A stretch of DNA of 64,000 bases from Chryseobacterium pennae (GTDB taxonomy: Bacteria; Bacteroidota; Bacteroidia; Flavobacteriales; Weeksellaceae): NCBI RefSeq assembly GCF_003385515.1, contig NZ_QNVT01000005.1, forward strand, positions 1-64,000. Direction: 5' to 3'. Positions 14,351-23,994 of this stretch are shown in pieces (positions within the stretch are counted from its first letter, which is position 1; each line of letters opens with the position of its first letter). Below the pieces are notes generated by a model that was not told where the DNA came from, made no database searches, and was given only the letters and a program-made list of their open reading frames with translations. Both the position numbers and the translations under genes were made by a program.

Positions 14351-15661
14351 ATGTCAAATATTGTTGCAATCGTTGGACGCCCCAATGTAGGGAAATCCAC
14401 GCTTTTTAACCGTTTATTAGAGAGAAGAGAGGCTATTGTAGATTCTACAGCCGGTGTTACCAGAGACCGTCATTACGGAAAATCTGACTGGAATGGGGTA
14501 GACTTTACCGTAATTGATACCGGAGGATATGATGTAGGTACTGATGATATCTTTGAAGAAGAAATCCGTAAGCAGGTACAGTTAGCAATAGATGAAGCGA
14601 CTTCCATTATCTTTATGATGAATGTGGAAGAAGGTCTTACCGATACCGATCAGGAAATTTACAGACTCCTTAGAAGATCAAATAAACCTATTTATATTGT
14701 TATCAATAAGGTAGACTCTTCAAAAGAAGAACTTCCTGCAACAGAATTTTATCAGTTAGGAATCGATAAATATTTCACTCTTTCTTCTGCTACTGGTTCA
14801 GGAACCGGAGATCTATTGGATGATATTGTAAATGATTTCCCAACAACAGAGTACAAAGATCCTTTTGAAGGATTGCCTAAAATTACAATCGCAGGTCGTC
14901 CGAATGTAGGAAAATCTACAATGACCAATGCCTTATTGGATGTTGAAAGAAACATTGTAACTGATATTGCAGGAACTACAAGAGACAGTATTCAAACGTT
15001 ATACAACAAATTCGGACACGAATTTGTATTGGTAGATACGGCTGGAATGAGAAGAAAGTCTAAAGTAAATGAGGATCTTGAATTTTATTCCGTAATGAGA
15101 TCCATCCGTTCTATTGAATATTCTGATGTAGTCATTATCATGGTAGATGCTACACAGGGATGGGAATCTCAGGATATGAATATCTTCGGATTAGCTCAGA
15201 AAAACAGAAAGGGAATCGTTATCCTTGTTAATAAATGGGATTTGATCGAAGATAAACAGACCAATACAATGCGTGACTTCGAACAATCGATCAAAGATAA
15301 AATCGGTCAGTTCCAGGATATTCCAATTCTTTTCGTTTCTGCATTGACGAAACAAAGAATTCTGAAAGCAGTAGAAGTAGCAATGGAAGTGTATGAGGAT
15401 CGTAAAAAGAAGATCAAAACTTCAAAATTGAACGAAGTAATGCTTCCTATTTTCGAAAGAACTCCACCACCGGCGCTTAAAGGAAAATATATTAAAATCA
15501 AATATTGTGTTCAGCTTCCTACACCGTCACCGCAGTTTGTATTTTTCTGCAACCTGCCACAGTATGTGAAGGAGCCATATAAAAGATTTACTGAAAATCA
15601 GCTGAGAAAAGAATTCGGATTTACCGGAATTCCGATTGAAGTATATTTCAGACAAAAATAA
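14351..15661 (+). CDS. der: GTPase Der (EngA), 50S ribosome assembly
   Basis: A 436-aa essential GTPase that helps mature the large ribosomal subunit. Two G domains in tandem are unique to Der. The first has GRPNVGKST (about 8-16), DTGGYD and NKVD; the second has GRPNVGKST (about 181), DTAGMR and NKWD. A KH-like C-terminal domain follows (about 350-436, with PSPQFVFFCNLP). Length is typical of the family. It is a single gene ended by a strong terminator; a -7 element lies 82 bp upstream. Confidence 0.98.
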   Translation: MSNIVAIVGRPNVGKSTLFNRLLERREAIVDSTAGVTRDRHYGKSDWNGVDFTVIDTGGYDVGTDDIFEEEIRKQVQLAIDEATSIIFMMNVEEGLTDTDQEIYRLLRRSNKPIYIVINKVDSSKEELPATEFYQLGIDKYFTLSSATGSGTGDLLDDIVNDFPTTEYKDPFEGLPKITIAGRPNVGKSTMTNALLDVERNIVTDIAGTTRDSIQTLYNKFGHEFVLVDTAGMRRKSKVNEDLEFYSVMRSIRSIEYSDVVIIMVDATQGWESQDMNIFGLAQKNRKGIVILVNKWDLIEDKQTNTMRDFEQSIKDKIGQFQDIPILFVSALTKQRILKAVEVAMEVYEDRKKKIKTSKLNEVMLPIFERTPPPALKGKYIKIKYCVQLPTPSPQFVFFCNLPQYVKEPYKRFTENQLRKEFGFTGIPIEVYFRQK

Positions 15662-15683
15662 AAGAACAGGTGTTCATATAAAG

Positions 15684-15712
15684 ATCTGGTAAGGAAACTT
15701 ACCAGATTTTTT
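15684..15712 (+). terminator. terminator of der
   Basis: A 10-bp perfect stem (ATCTGGTAAG/CTTACCAGAT) with a GAAA loop and six T residues lies 22 bp after the der stop codon. Confidence 0.85.
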
Positions 15713-15915
15713 ATTTTGAAGAATTCCATCTCAAATGACAGTATTTTTAGAACAAAATAGAAATCTTCAGTTTCCATTGTTGTCACTAAGGTTTTCCTAA
15801 AATAGGGATTTTTGTTATTCAATAAGTTCATGCCCTAATCTTCAAATTCGTTTTTTAGTTGTAATTTTGCAGCAATTAATGTTTTACTAACTGTAATTAA
15901 AAAACCTAAATCTTC

Positions 15916-16566
15916 ATGCTTACTATTTTATCGCAAAATTTTTCTCTTGTTAATGAATGGATTAATGAACTTCGAAACGTTGATGTTCAGCATGACCGAA
16001 TGAGATTCCGGAGAAATATGGAAAGAATCGGAGAAATTGCGGCCTTTGAAATCAGTAAAGGATTGGAAGTAAGAGATGTTGAAATCCAAACTCCTTTAGA
16101 TACTATTAAAAGTAGGGAAATTGCAGTACAACCGGTGATTACAACCATTTTAAGAGCAGGAGTTCCGTTATTTGAAGGAATTCTTAATTACCTTGACAGA
16201 GCAGATTGTGGTTTCGTGGCTGCTTACAGAAAGCACGATGCCAATGATTATTTCTCTATCAAACAGGATTACCTTACTTGTCCGAATATTGAAGGAAGAC
16301 CTTTAATCGTAGCAGATCCTATGCTGGCAACAGGTGCATCCCTGATTGAAGCAATCAAAGACTTGTTGACCAACGGGAACCCAACTCAGCTTCACATTGT
16401 AGCAGCCATTGCTTCAAGACAAGGGGTAGAAACTGTACAAAATGCCTATCCTGACGCTCACATCTGGGTAGGGGCCATTGATGAAGAGTTGACCTCAAAA
16501 GGATATATTACACCAGGATTGGGTGATGCCGGAGATTTAAGCTACGGAGAAAAACTTCAACGATAA
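15916..16566 (+). CDS. upp: uracil phosphoribosyltransferase
   Basis: A 216-aa salvage enzyme that converts uracil and PRPP to UMP. Typical residues include TTILRAGVPLFEGIL, the flexible loop region near YRKHD and the PRPP-binding loop VADPMLATGASL. GDAGD near the C-terminus belongs to the uracil-binding region. A -7 element TAATTTTG at 15862-15869 lies 46 bp before the ATG. It converges with the alpha/beta hydrolase gene; the two stop codons are 2 bp apart. Confidence 0.96.
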   Translation: MLTILSQNFSLVNEWINELRNVDVQHDRMRFRRNMERIGEIAAFEISKGLEVRDVEIQTPLDTIKSREIAVQPVITTILRAGVPLFEGILNYLDRADCGFVAAYRKHDANDYFSIKQDYLTCPNIEGRPLIVADPMLATGASLIEAIKDLLTNGNPTQLHIVAAIASRQGVETVQNAYPDAHIWVGAIDEELTSKGYITPGLGDAGDLSYGEKLQR

Positions 16567-16568
16567 TT

Positions 16569-17255
16569 TTAAGAAAGATTCCAGAAATCTTTCATTAAAT
16601 TCAACAATAAATTAGGTCGTACTTTATCCAGTGGATGCTTTGTATCCGGGAGTACGGCCAATTTTGCATTTGGAAGCTCTCTGTATACAGCTGTACTTTC
16701 GTCAATAGTTACCATATTGTCCTGATCTCCTACCATAATCTGAACCGGAATATTAATTGTAGCCAGATTATTTTTTAATGGTGGATTTTTGCCCAGAGCA
16801 ATCATTAAATCAGCAATAGCCGGAAGTAACTGTTTCCATTTCGAGCCATGCTGTTTCTCTAAAGTTTGTGCATATTTTGGGATTTTTTCAAGAATAACAT
16901 CAGGATTAAGCATTTTACTTTCCTTTAAAGCCTGTTCCTCTGTCCAGTCGAATTTTGTTCCCAAAGTCATAATAGAATTTATGTTTTCAGGATGTTTTAC
17001 AGCATAGCAAAGGGCAACATAGCCACCCATGCTGTGTCCTAGGATGTGTACATCCGTTAGATTATTTTCTGTACAGTATTCTGTCAACTCCTGAGTATAT
17101 TTTTCTATAGTGATTCCATCCGCAGGAAGATCATTACTTCCATGTCCTGAAAATAAAGGAGTGTGAATTGTAAAATAGGATGAGAGACTATCCAGATAAG
17201 GGGTAAATATTTCAGAGTGACCTAAAGCTCCGTGTAGTAAAACCAGGTTCGGCAT
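16569..17255 (-). CDS. alpha/beta-fold hydrolase
   Basis: A 228-aa soluble hydrolase. The oxyanion HGALGHS sits at the N-terminus, the nucleophile elbow is GHSMGG (about 72-77), the acid is in GDQDNMV and the catalytic histidine in DTKHPLD. A complete triad in standard order suggests an esterase, lipase or C-C hydrolase; the substrate cannot be read from sequence. It lies upstream of, and on the opposite strand to, upp. Confidence 0.88.
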   Translation of the reverse strand: MPNLVLLHGALGHSEIFTPYLDSLSSYFTIHTPLFSGHGSNDLPADGITIEKYTQELTEYCTENNLTDVHILGHSMGGYVALCYAVKHPENINSIMTLGTKFDWTEEQALKESKMLNPDVILEKIPKYAQTLEKQHGSKWKQLLPAIADLMIALGKNPPLKNNLATINIPVQIMVGDQDNMVTIDESTAVYRELPNAKLAVLPDTKHPLDKVRPNLLLNLMKDFWNLS

Positions 17256-17377
17256 GATTATTTTGTTTCCGGAAAATTAAGCAAAAGAATCGGAACACAA
17301 AAACAGGAGAATTATACTGAAGTCCTTCTATAGAAAGAACGGTGCTTGTAAATCACAATCTAAAACTTTAAACCTCT

Positions 17378-18034
17378 TTACACATCCATTGCCATTACCA
17401 GCACACTTACCTTGTTATGCTCACCGGCATTTAAAATCTCCCATGCAATAGATGAAACGGTGGTTCCTGTTGTAAAGACATCATCAATTAGTAATATGTG
17501 TTTTCCGTTTACAGGTTGAGTAACAGAAAAGGTATTGATGGTTTCCAGACGATGCTGCTTATCTTTTAAGGCTTGTGCTTTGGAATAATAATTTCGTTTG
17601 ACTAATTGATGGTCAAAGGGAATTCTATAATATTTTGAAAGGGTTTCCGTGTATAAATGAAGCTGGTTATAGCCTCTTTCCCTTATTTTTTTAGGATGAA
17701 GGGGAACACTTACCAGAAGATCCGGTTTTTGGTTTTTGAAATCAAGTCGGTCGGTTGTCCATTCACCAAGAATTCTTCCGGTTATCTCTCTGCTTCTGTA
17801 TTTCAGTTCATGAATAATTTTCCGGCTTAAACTTTCTTCTTCAAACTGTATAAGAGCATAAGTATTCTCAACAGGAAAAAGAAGCCTGCATTTTTCTTTC
17901 ACAGGATTGTTTTCGAAATAGTCATAATGGGTAAAATGAATCTGGTTGAAACAGATATCACAAACCAAAAGATTAGACTCAATAATTCTGTTACAATGAA
18001 GACATCGGTTGGGGAAGAGTAGGTCCAATATCAT
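17378..18034 (-). CDS. ComF-family phosphoribosyltransferase-like protein
   Basis: A 218-aa protein of the ComF/GntX family. An N-terminal zinc finger with two CxxC pairs (CLHCNR and CDICF) is followed by a phosphoribosyltransferase fold with the PRPP loop LLIDDVFTTGTT near residue 180. ComF homologues act in uptake of transforming DNA or in its processing. In many bacteria without competence they persist with an unclear role. It is transcribed in the same direction as the regulator at 18093, with a 58-bp gap. Confidence 0.85.
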   Translation of the reverse strand: MILDLLFPNRCLHCNRIIESNLLVCDICFNQIHFTHYDYFENNPVKEKCRLLFPVENTYALIQFEEESLSRKIIHELKYRSREITGRILGEWTTDRLDFKNQKPDLLVSVPLHPKKIRERGYNQLHLYTETLSKYYRIPFDHQLVKRNYYSKAQALKDKQHRLETINTFSVTQPVNGKHILLIDDVFTTGTTVSSIAWEILNAGEHNKVSVLVMAMDV

Positions 18035-18092
18035 AAGTGTGTTTTTACTAAGATATGAAATAGTTTTTAGCTCCCACTCTAAAATTTCAGGT

Positions 18093-19565
18093 TCAGAACT
18101 CTTTCCTTATCTTCTCAATCGAGTTCTTCATACTGAGATTGAAATGCTCCTTCTCCAACCGAACTGGGGGAGCCTGTCTTACTTCACAATCCGGGATACT
18201 GCAGGATTCACAGGTTACTCCTACATTGATGGTTTTTAGTGATGGAGATTTTATAAAGCCTATTTTTTTTATTGTTTGTGAATTCAGTAAAATACCCAGA
18301 CAATAACTTCTGTTGCTGCCATCAGAAAAAGGGTTTTTCTGAGAGGTGGAAATAACAAGATAGCTTATTCCCTGATCTTTATAATGGGAGATCTGAGCAT
18401 CTGTCAGAGTTTCATTTTCCTTTAAATAATGCAGGTTTTTCACAGCGATCCATTTTCTGCAATAGTGCTCATTGGTTGCATTGGCATGGGGAGCCTGTTG
18501 GTGATTAAGGTGGAGCTCTTTTAGAATTTGAATCTTTTCAGATCCTTTCTTTTTTACCAGACATAAATAGAAAAGATCTTTAATACCCATTTCGGCAGAA
18601 AGGATATTAGTAAGGCGATAATAAAAAGTTTCAGGTGAGTTTGTAAAGCTGTTGATAAGACTGGCGAAGTTCTCAGGTTCCCAGGTGTTTTGCTGAAAAA
18701 ATTCTGAGGTCTTTTCAATTGTAGGCTCCTTTGAAATCAATAAAGCACCTGCAAAATAAGAAGCATAAAAATTGTTCAGAATTTCTTCAAAACTTCCGAA
18801 GTCAAGCCATGAATAGGTGGTTGGACGGACCTTTAGCTCCAGTACATTGAATCCTATTTCCTTAGCCAGAATAAATGTTTTCTGATCCTTTTCCAGTTTT
18901 TTATTCAGAAGCAGCAATTTTTTTTCAGGAATAAACAGGGATCTTAGATTGTCTAATGTTCCATATCTTTCAAAATCTTCAGACTGAATAGTATAGCTGA
19001 ATTTTTCCGTAAGGATATTCTCCAGAATGTCAGACTTTAAATTCTTATCAATCTGAAGATGGTTTTCTTCAGTGAACAGGTCTACTTTATCTTCAATTTC
19101 AGGGAAATAATTGTCATACAATTCCTGGAAGGATCGTAAAACTGCAAAATAAAACCTTTCCTTCCCGAGATTATAGTTCTGAGAAATCTCTATTAGTGCA
19201 TTAATAAAAGCAGTTACTTTTTTAGGAGCGTCACTGATAATACTGATGAGATTGTTTTTATTAATCCCGAACAATTCCAAAGGAACTTCCTTGAAGAAAT
19301 CAGATTGGAGGATTTCATTAAACGGAGCAAGGCTTTTGTCCAGCTTTGTGGATACCAGATCATCAAAAGTGCAGTTCAGGGCTTCAGAAAGCTGGATGAT
19401 CTTGTCATGTTTCGGGTATTTTTTTCCGTTTTCAATTTCGTTAAGGTAAGATTTTGATAATCCGGTTTTTACGGCAAGATCCTGCAGAGACCAATTTTTC
19501 TTTTGTCTCAGCTGTTTCAGTTTTAGCCCGAAAACGGTCTTGATAAAGTCGCTGTCTGAATTCAT
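18093..19565 (-). CDS. RamB/ScfR-type regulator of the glyoxylate shunt
   Basis: A 490-aa regulator divergent from aceB. Residues 8-65 are an XRE helix-turn-helix (LKQLRQKKNWSLQDLAVKTG). The middle part resembles the ImmA/IrrE-like domain, including NNFYASYFAGALLIS. The place of the HExxH zinc motif reads KEIGF, so peptidase activity is unlikely. The C-terminus is a DUF2083-like Cys cluster (CESCSIPDCEVRQAPP). This arrangement is that of RamB/ScfR regulators, which in Actinobacteria control acetate and short-chain acyl metabolism (established for RamB). Control of aceBA here is inferred from position and from the two palindromes between the genes. Confidence 0.85.
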   Translation of the reverse strand: MNSDSDFIKTVFGLKLKQLRQKKNWSLQDLAVKTGLSKSYLNEIENGKKYPKHDKIIQLSEALNCTFDDLVSTKLDKSLAPFNEILQSDFFKEVPLELFGINKNNLISIISDAPKKVTAFINALIEISQNYNLGKERFYFAVLRSFQELYDNYFPEIEDKVDLFTEENHLQIDKNLKSDILENILTEKFSYTIQSEDFERYGTLDNLRSLFIPEKKLLLLNKKLEKDQKTFILAKEIGFNVLELKVRPTTYSWLDFGSFEEILNNFYASYFAGALLISKEPTIEKTSEFFQQNTWEPENFASLINSFTNSPETFYYRLTNILSAEMGIKDLFYLCLVKKKGSEKIQILKELHLNHQQAPHANATNEHYCRKWIAVKNLHYLKENETLTDAQISHYKDQGISYLVISTSQKNPFSDGSNRSYCLGILLNSQTIKKIGFIKSPSLKTINVGVTCESCSIPDCEVRQAPPVRLEKEHFNLSMKNSIEKIRKEF

Positions 19566-19586
19566 TACTCAAATATAAATAAATAG

Positions 19587-19663
19587 ATGCGATTATTCGC
19601 ATAATAATTTTTAAATAAATTTAGCGAACGTTCGCTGTTTGTGAAAATTTTTATTTATCTTTG
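19587..19663. promoter_or_regulatory. aceB promoter and two GCGA/TCGC palindromes
   Basis: In the 126 bp between the regulator and aceB lie ATGCGA-TTAT-TCGCAT (19587-19602) and AGCGAA-CG-TTCGCT (19623-19636). Both are perfect inverted repeats with the half-site GCGA. TATCTTTG at 19656-19663 is the aceB -7 element. One palindrome is 22 bp from the regulator's start codon and the other 20 bp before the aceB -7. This suits autoregulation plus control of aceB. Confidence 0.65.
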
Positions 19664-19691
19664 TAACATCAAATCACAAAATCAATATGTT

Positions 19692-21266
19692 ATGGAAACT
19701 AAGACTCAATTAAAAATAACAGCTCAGAAGCAGTTTGAAGAAATTTTCACTCCGGATTTGATCGATTTCTTAATCGCCCTTCATCAGAATTTCAATCATA
19801 AAAGAGCAGAACTTTTAGAAGAAAGGAAAAAAAATCAGAAAGAATTCGATCAGGGGATTCTTCCGAAATTTTTAAAAGAAACAGAAGAGATCAGAAATGG
19901 AAATTGGGTGTGTGCCCCATTGCCGGAAGATTTGCTGGACAGAAGAGTTGAAATTACAGGACCTGTTGACCGTAAAATGATCATCAATGCTTTGAATTCA
20001 GGAGCTTTTACTTTCATGGCAGATTTTGAAGACAGCAGTTCGCCAACTTGGGAAAACTGTATAGAAGGACAGATTAATCTTACGGATGCTGTTAACAGAA
20101 CTATTGATTTTGTCAACGAAAAAGGGAAAGCTTATCAACTGAATGAAAAAACAGCTGTTTTATTGGTTCGTCCAAGAGGATTGCATCTTCCTGAAAAACA
20201 TATTCAGATTAATAATGAAGAAGCATCAGGATCATTAACTGATTTTGGAATTTACTTTTTCAGAAATGCAAAAAACCTTTTGGAAAAAGGAAGCGGACCC
20301 TATTTTTATCTTCCAAAATTAGAACATTATAAAGAAGCAGGATGGTGGAATGAAGTTTTTGTCTTCGCACAGAATTATCTGGGGATTCCTCAGGGAAGTA
20401 TTAAAGCAACTGTTTTAATAGAAACCATTACCGCTTCATTTCAGATTGATGAGATTTTATATGAATTAAAAGAACATAGTTCAGGGCTTAACTGTGGCCG
20501 GTGGGATTATATTTTCTCATATATCAAAAAATTCAGAAACCTTCCGGAATTCATTGTTCCGGATAGAGATCAGGTTACTATGACTTCACCTTTTATGAGT
20601 GCCTATTCAAAAAGTGTAATTGAAGGCTGTCACAAAAGAAACGTTCATGCTATGGGTGGAATGGCTGCACAGATTCCGGTAAAGGATGATGATGAAGCTA
20701 ATACTATTGCTTTTGAAAAAGTAAGAAGTGATAAAGAAAGAGAAGTGAAAAACGGTCATGATGGAACTTGGGTAGCCCACCCTGCATTGGTTTCGGTAGC
20801 TAAAGATATTTTTGATCAGTATATGCCTTCCAAAAACCAGATCGATAAGAAATTTGAATACAGCATACAGGAAAGTGACCTGCTGGAAATCCCTAAAGGA
20901 GAAATTACAGAAAAAGGAGTAAGAAAAAATATCAATGTAGGGATTCTGTACCTGGAGAGCTGGCTGATGGGAGTAGGGGCAGCAGCTATTTACAATCTGA
21001 TGGAAGATGCTGCTACAGCAGAAATTTCAAGAACACAGATCTGGCAATGGCTGAAAAATGAAGCTGTATTAAGCGGTGACAGAACATTAACCAGAAATAT
21101 GGTTCTTCAGTGGGAGTCCGAAGAAATGGACAATATTGAAAAATATGTTGGTGAAACCCGCTTTAAAAATGGAAAGTTCAATCTTGCCAAAGAACTTTTC
21201 AATGAGCTGGTGTTCTCAGAAAACTTCGAAGAATTTTTAACTCTTAAAGCATATCCTTTTATTTAA
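19692..21266 (+). CDS. aceB: malate synthase A
   Basis: A 524-aa enzyme of the glyoxylate shunt that condenses glyoxylate with acetyl-CoA to malate. The start at 19692 (METKTQLKI) is chosen because the longer frame begins 51 bp upstream, ahead of the -7 promoter element. Family motifs include the glyoxylate and Mg-binding region FMADFEDSSSPTWEN, VRPRGLHLPEKH, IKATVLIETITASFQ, LNCGRWDYIFSYIKK and the C-terminal DAATAEISRTQIWQWL. The gene is followed after 117 bp by aceA, and the two probably form an operon. Confidence 0.97.
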   Translation: METKTQLKITAQKQFEEIFTPDLIDFLIALHQNFNHKRAELLEERKKNQKEFDQGILPKFLKETEEIRNGNWVCAPLPEDLLDRRVEITGPVDRKMIINALNSGAFTFMADFEDSSSPTWENCIEGQINLTDAVNRTIDFVNEKGKAYQLNEKTAVLLVRPRGLHLPEKHIQINNEEASGSLTDFGIYFFRNAKNLLEKGSGPYFYLPKLEHYKEAGWWNEVFVFAQNYLGIPQGSIKATVLIETITASFQIDEILYELKEHSSGLNCGRWDYIFSYIKKFRNLPEFIVPDRDQVTMTSPFMSAYSKSVIEGCHKRNVHAMGGMAAQIPVKDDDEANTIAFEKVRSDKEREVKNGHDGTWVAHPALVSVAKDIFDQYMPSKNQIDKKFEYSIQESDLLEIPKGEITEKGVRKNINVGILYLESWLMGVGAAAIYNLMEDAATAEISRTQIWQWLKNEAVLSGDRTLTRNMVLQWESEEMDNIEKYVGETRFKNGKFNLAKELFNELVFSENFEEFLTLKAYPFI

Positions 21267-21383
21267 CCTGAGAGTAGGGGTTTTGAGTGTTTTACAGCTT
21301 GAATTTTACATCTGTAGATCATTATTCTAAACCTCAGATCTCGTATCTCGAACCCGTAATTCAACAAACAAAATCCAAATATT

Positions 21384-22664
21384 ATGAAAACAAGACAAGA
21401 ACAAATCCAGACTCTGGAGCAAGATTGGCTGACAAACCCACGTTGGAAAGGTGTAAAAAGACCATATACAGCAGCAGAAGTTTTAAAACTTCGTGGTTCT
21501 TACACAATTGATTATACCATTGCGACAGAAATGTCTAAAAAATTCTGGGAGAAATTAAATACCCAGGATTATGTGGCAGGACTTGGAGCCTTAACGGGTA
21601 ATCAGGCAGTACAGGAAGTAGATGCAGGACTGGAAGCCATTTACCTTTCAGGGTGGCAGGTAGCTGCAGATGCTAACCTGTCTGGAGAAATGTATCCGGA
21701 CCAGTCTTTATATCCAGCGAATTCAGTGCCTTCTGTGGTGAAAAAAATTAATAATGCTTTATTAAGAGCAGATCAGGTACAGTCTGTAAGCGGAACCGGA
21801 GATAAAGAATATCTTGTGCCCATCATTGCAGATGCTGAAGCAGGTTTCGGTGGAAATCTGAATGCTTTTGAACTGATGAAGCAGATGATTGAGGCTGGAG
21901 CTGCCGGTGTACACTTTGAAGATCAGCTTTCTTCTGCAAAGAAATGCGGGCATTTGGGCGGGAAAGTATTGGTTCCTACTCAGGAGGCTATCAATAAATT
22001 AATTGCAGCACGTCTGGCAGCTGATGTATTGGGAGTTCCAAGTCTCATCATTGCAAGAACAGATGCCGATGCGGCAGACTTACTGACCTCAGATATTGAT
22101 GACAGAGATAAAAAATTCGTAACAGGAGAAAGAACTTCTGAAGGTTTTTATGTAGTAAGAAACGGGGTAGAGCAGGGGATAGACCGTGGTTTATCTTATG
22201 CGCCTTACGCAGATCTGATCTGGATGGAAACTTCAAACCCGGATTTAGAGCAGGCAAAAAGATTTGCCGATGGAATTCATGCGCAGTTTCCGGGAAAAAT
22301 GCTAGCTTATAACTGTTCACCTTCTTTCAACTGGGCTGCTAAACTGAGTGTCGAGGAAATGTCTACTTTCCGCGAAGAGTTGGCTAAAATGGGATACAAA
22401 TTCCAGTTTATTACACTGGCTGGTTTCCATGCGTTGAATACAGCGATGTTTGAATTGGCTTTAGCATATAAAGAAAGAGGGATGGCTGGATATTCAGAAT
22501 TGCAGGAACGTGAATTTGCTTTACAGGAAAAAGGATTCAGAGCAGTAAAACATCAGTCTTTTGTAGGTACAGGATATTTTGATGAAGTTCAGAATGTTGT
22601 TACCAATGGATCCTCTGCTACCGTAGCGATGAAAGATTCTACAGAAACAGCACAGTTTCATTAA
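21384..22664 (+). CDS. aceA: isocitrate lyase
   Basis: A 426-aa enzyme splitting isocitrate into glyoxylate and succinate. The catalytic loop [14 protein letters not shown] (Cys in the middle) and the Mg-binding [11 protein letters not shown] are intact, and YNCSPSFNW and [12 protein letters not shown] are typical. Length matches the short bacterial class of about 430 residues. Together with aceB it makes the complete glyoxylate bypass, allowing growth on acetate or fatty acids. Confidence 0.97.
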   Translation: MKTRQEQIQTLEQDWLTNPRWKGVKRPYTAAEVLKLRGSYTIDYTIATEMSKKFWEKLNTQDYVAGLGALTGNQAVQEVDAGLEAIYLSGWQVAADANLSGEMYPDQSLYPANSVPSVVKKINNALLRADQVQSVSGTGDKEYLVPIIADAEAGFGGNLNAFELMKQMIEAGAAGVHFEDQLSSAKKCGHLGGKVLVPTQEAINKLIAARLAADVLGVPSLIIARTDADAADLLTSDIDDRDKKFVTGERTSEGFYVVRNGVEQGIDRGLSYAPYADLIWMETSNPDLEQAKRFADGIHAQFPGKMLAYNCSPSFNWAAKLSVEEMSTFREELAKMGYKFQFITLAGFHALNTAMFELALAYKERGMAGYSELQEREFALQEKGFRAVKHQSFVGTGYFDEVQNVVTNGSSATVAMKDSTETAQFH

Positions 22665-22700
22665 ATAGTCAGTTTTTTACATTATACATATTTTCGAAGC

Positions 22701-22730
22701 TCTCCCCAGTTTTTGGGGAGAACTTTATTT
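22701..22730 (+). terminator. terminator of aceBA
   Basis: An 8-bp stem TCTCCCCA/TGGGGAGA is followed by a T-rich stretch, 36 bp after the aceA stop. Confidence 0.75.
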
Positions 22731-22839
22731 TTTATTCAGTTTTTATGAAAAACTCTTTGCAGGATCTGAAGGATTTATAATGATATTGATGACTTAATTA
22801 AGTCTAAAAAACAGGATGACAGCAAATGAAAAATTATAT

Positions 22840-22847
22840 TATATTTG
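22840..22847 (+). promoter_or_regulatory. -7 promoter element of the OmpH gene
   Basis: TATATTTG fits TAnnTTTG and lies 46 bp before the ATG at 22894. It falls inside the longer open frame and therefore supports the shorter start. Confidence 0.5.
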
Positions 22848-22893
22848 GACACGGAAAAAAAAAGTAAATTTTTCGAAAAAAGTATATATTATA

Positions 22894-23466
22894 ATGAAAC
22901 TAATTAAATTATTTTTTATTGCAGCAGGATTAACTTTAACGGCTAATGCTGTAAATGCTCAACAGAAGATCGGGAATATAAGCACTGATGAGGTTTTTGC
23001 TAATTTACCTGATGTAAAAATGGCCAGTGAAACGGTTGATAATCTGACAAAAGTTAAAAAAGCAGAAATTGATAAAGTTATTGCTGAATATCAAACTAAA
23101 TTAAAAACAGCACAGGATAAAGAGAAGACTTTAACTGAGGCTAATAAGGCTGTTTTAACCAAAGAATTAGAAGCAGCACAAGTGGAATTGGATAATCTGG
23201 CTAAAAAGATAGAAGATACAAGAGCACAGGCGGCTAAAGAAATTTCAGCTAAGCAGGCTGAGCTGTACAATCCTTTACAACAGAAAGTAAAAGATGCTGT
23301 TGCTGCAGTAGCCAAGGAAAAAGGGCTGAACTATATATTTGACGTTTCAACACGTGGTTCCAACCTTGTTTATACTGAGGGAGGTGAGGATATTACGGAT
23401 CTGGTAAAAGCAAAACTGGGAGCTTCTGCAACAGCTACAAAGCCGGCAGGAAAAGCTAAAAAATAA
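22894..23466 (+). CDS. OmpH/Skp-family periplasmic chaperone
   Basis: A 190-aa exported protein. The start at 22894 gives a clean signal peptide (MKLIKLFFIAAGLTLTANA) ending before QQKIGNIS. Residues of about 45-130 form a long charged coiled coil, as in the tentacles of Skp, which holds unfolded outer-membrane proteins. The C-terminal AVAKEKGLNYIFDVS is typical of OmpH proteins. The tail is rich in Ala and Lys. It is a single gene with its own promoter and terminator. Confidence 0.88.
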   Translation: MKLIKLFFIAAGLTLTANAVNAQQKIGNISTDEVFANLPDVKMASETVDNLTKVKKAEIDKVIAEYQTKLKTAQDKEKTLTEANKAVLTKELEAAQVELDNLAKKIEDTRAQAAKEISAKQAELYNPLQQKVKDAVAAVAKEKGLNYIFDVSTRGSNLVYTEGGEDITDLVKAKLGASATATKPAGKAKK

Positions 23467-23487
23467 ATTCAGAATATTGAATATTGT

Positions 23488-23525
23488 AAAAACGGAATCA
23501 GATCAACATCTGGTTCCGTTTTTCT
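23488..23525 (+). terminator. terminator of the OmpH gene
   Basis: A 16-bp stem (23488-23503 with 23508-23523, one G-U pair) has a 4-nt loop and a T tract. Confidence 0.85.
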
Positions 23526-23565
23526 TTAATTTAAAACCATACATTTGAGTAAATATTTCATTGGA

Positions 23566-23955
23566 ATGAATTTAGTCTATGAAAAGCAGATCAGAGTTAC
23601 AGAAGATCATATAGACCAGAACAACCACGTTAATAATGTTCAGTATGTGCATTGGGTAGAAGAAGTGGCAGCGGAGCATTGGAATCTCTTAAAGCAAAAA
23701 ACAGAATATGTAAACGATGCGTGGATGCTTCTGGATCATCACATCCGGTACAAAAAGCAGGTGTACCTGAATGATATGATTACAGTAAAAACTTATCCAC
23801 AAACTCCTGAAGGCGCAAAGCAGCCAAGAAAAGTAGAATTTTATTGTAATAATGAGCTGGTTGTGGATTCTTCTACACTTTGGGTTCTGTTTGATACAGA
23901 AGCGAAGAAGATAAAGCGGCTGGAAACTAATTGGCTGGAGAAACTGAAAATTTAG
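23566..23955 (+). CDS. acyl thioesterase of the hotdog fold
   Basis: A 129-aa 4HBT-type thioesterase. VTEDHIDQNNHVNNVQYVHW carries the active-site Asp and the NHVNN motif of acyl-CoA/acyl-ACP thioesterases, followed by a long helix and the central strands (LLDHHIRYKKQ). The start at 23566 is preferred, since the upstream TTG at 23545 lies in a -7 promoter element (TACATTTG, 23540-23547). The acyl substrate is unknown. Confidence 0.85.
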   Translation: MNLVYEKQIRVTEDHIDQNNHVNNVQYVHWVEEVAAEHWNLLKQKTEYVNDAWMLLDHHIRYKKQVYLNDMITVKTYPQTPEGAKQPRKVEFYCNNELVVDSSTLWVLFDTEAKKIKRLETNWLEKLKI

Positions 23956-23994
23956 TTGAGAATGTTGGTATTCGAAGTATTATAAATAATTAAT

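Noticed and set aside
21287..21511. 74-codon frame before aceA
   Set aside because: Overlaps the start of aceA in another frame and has no coding features.
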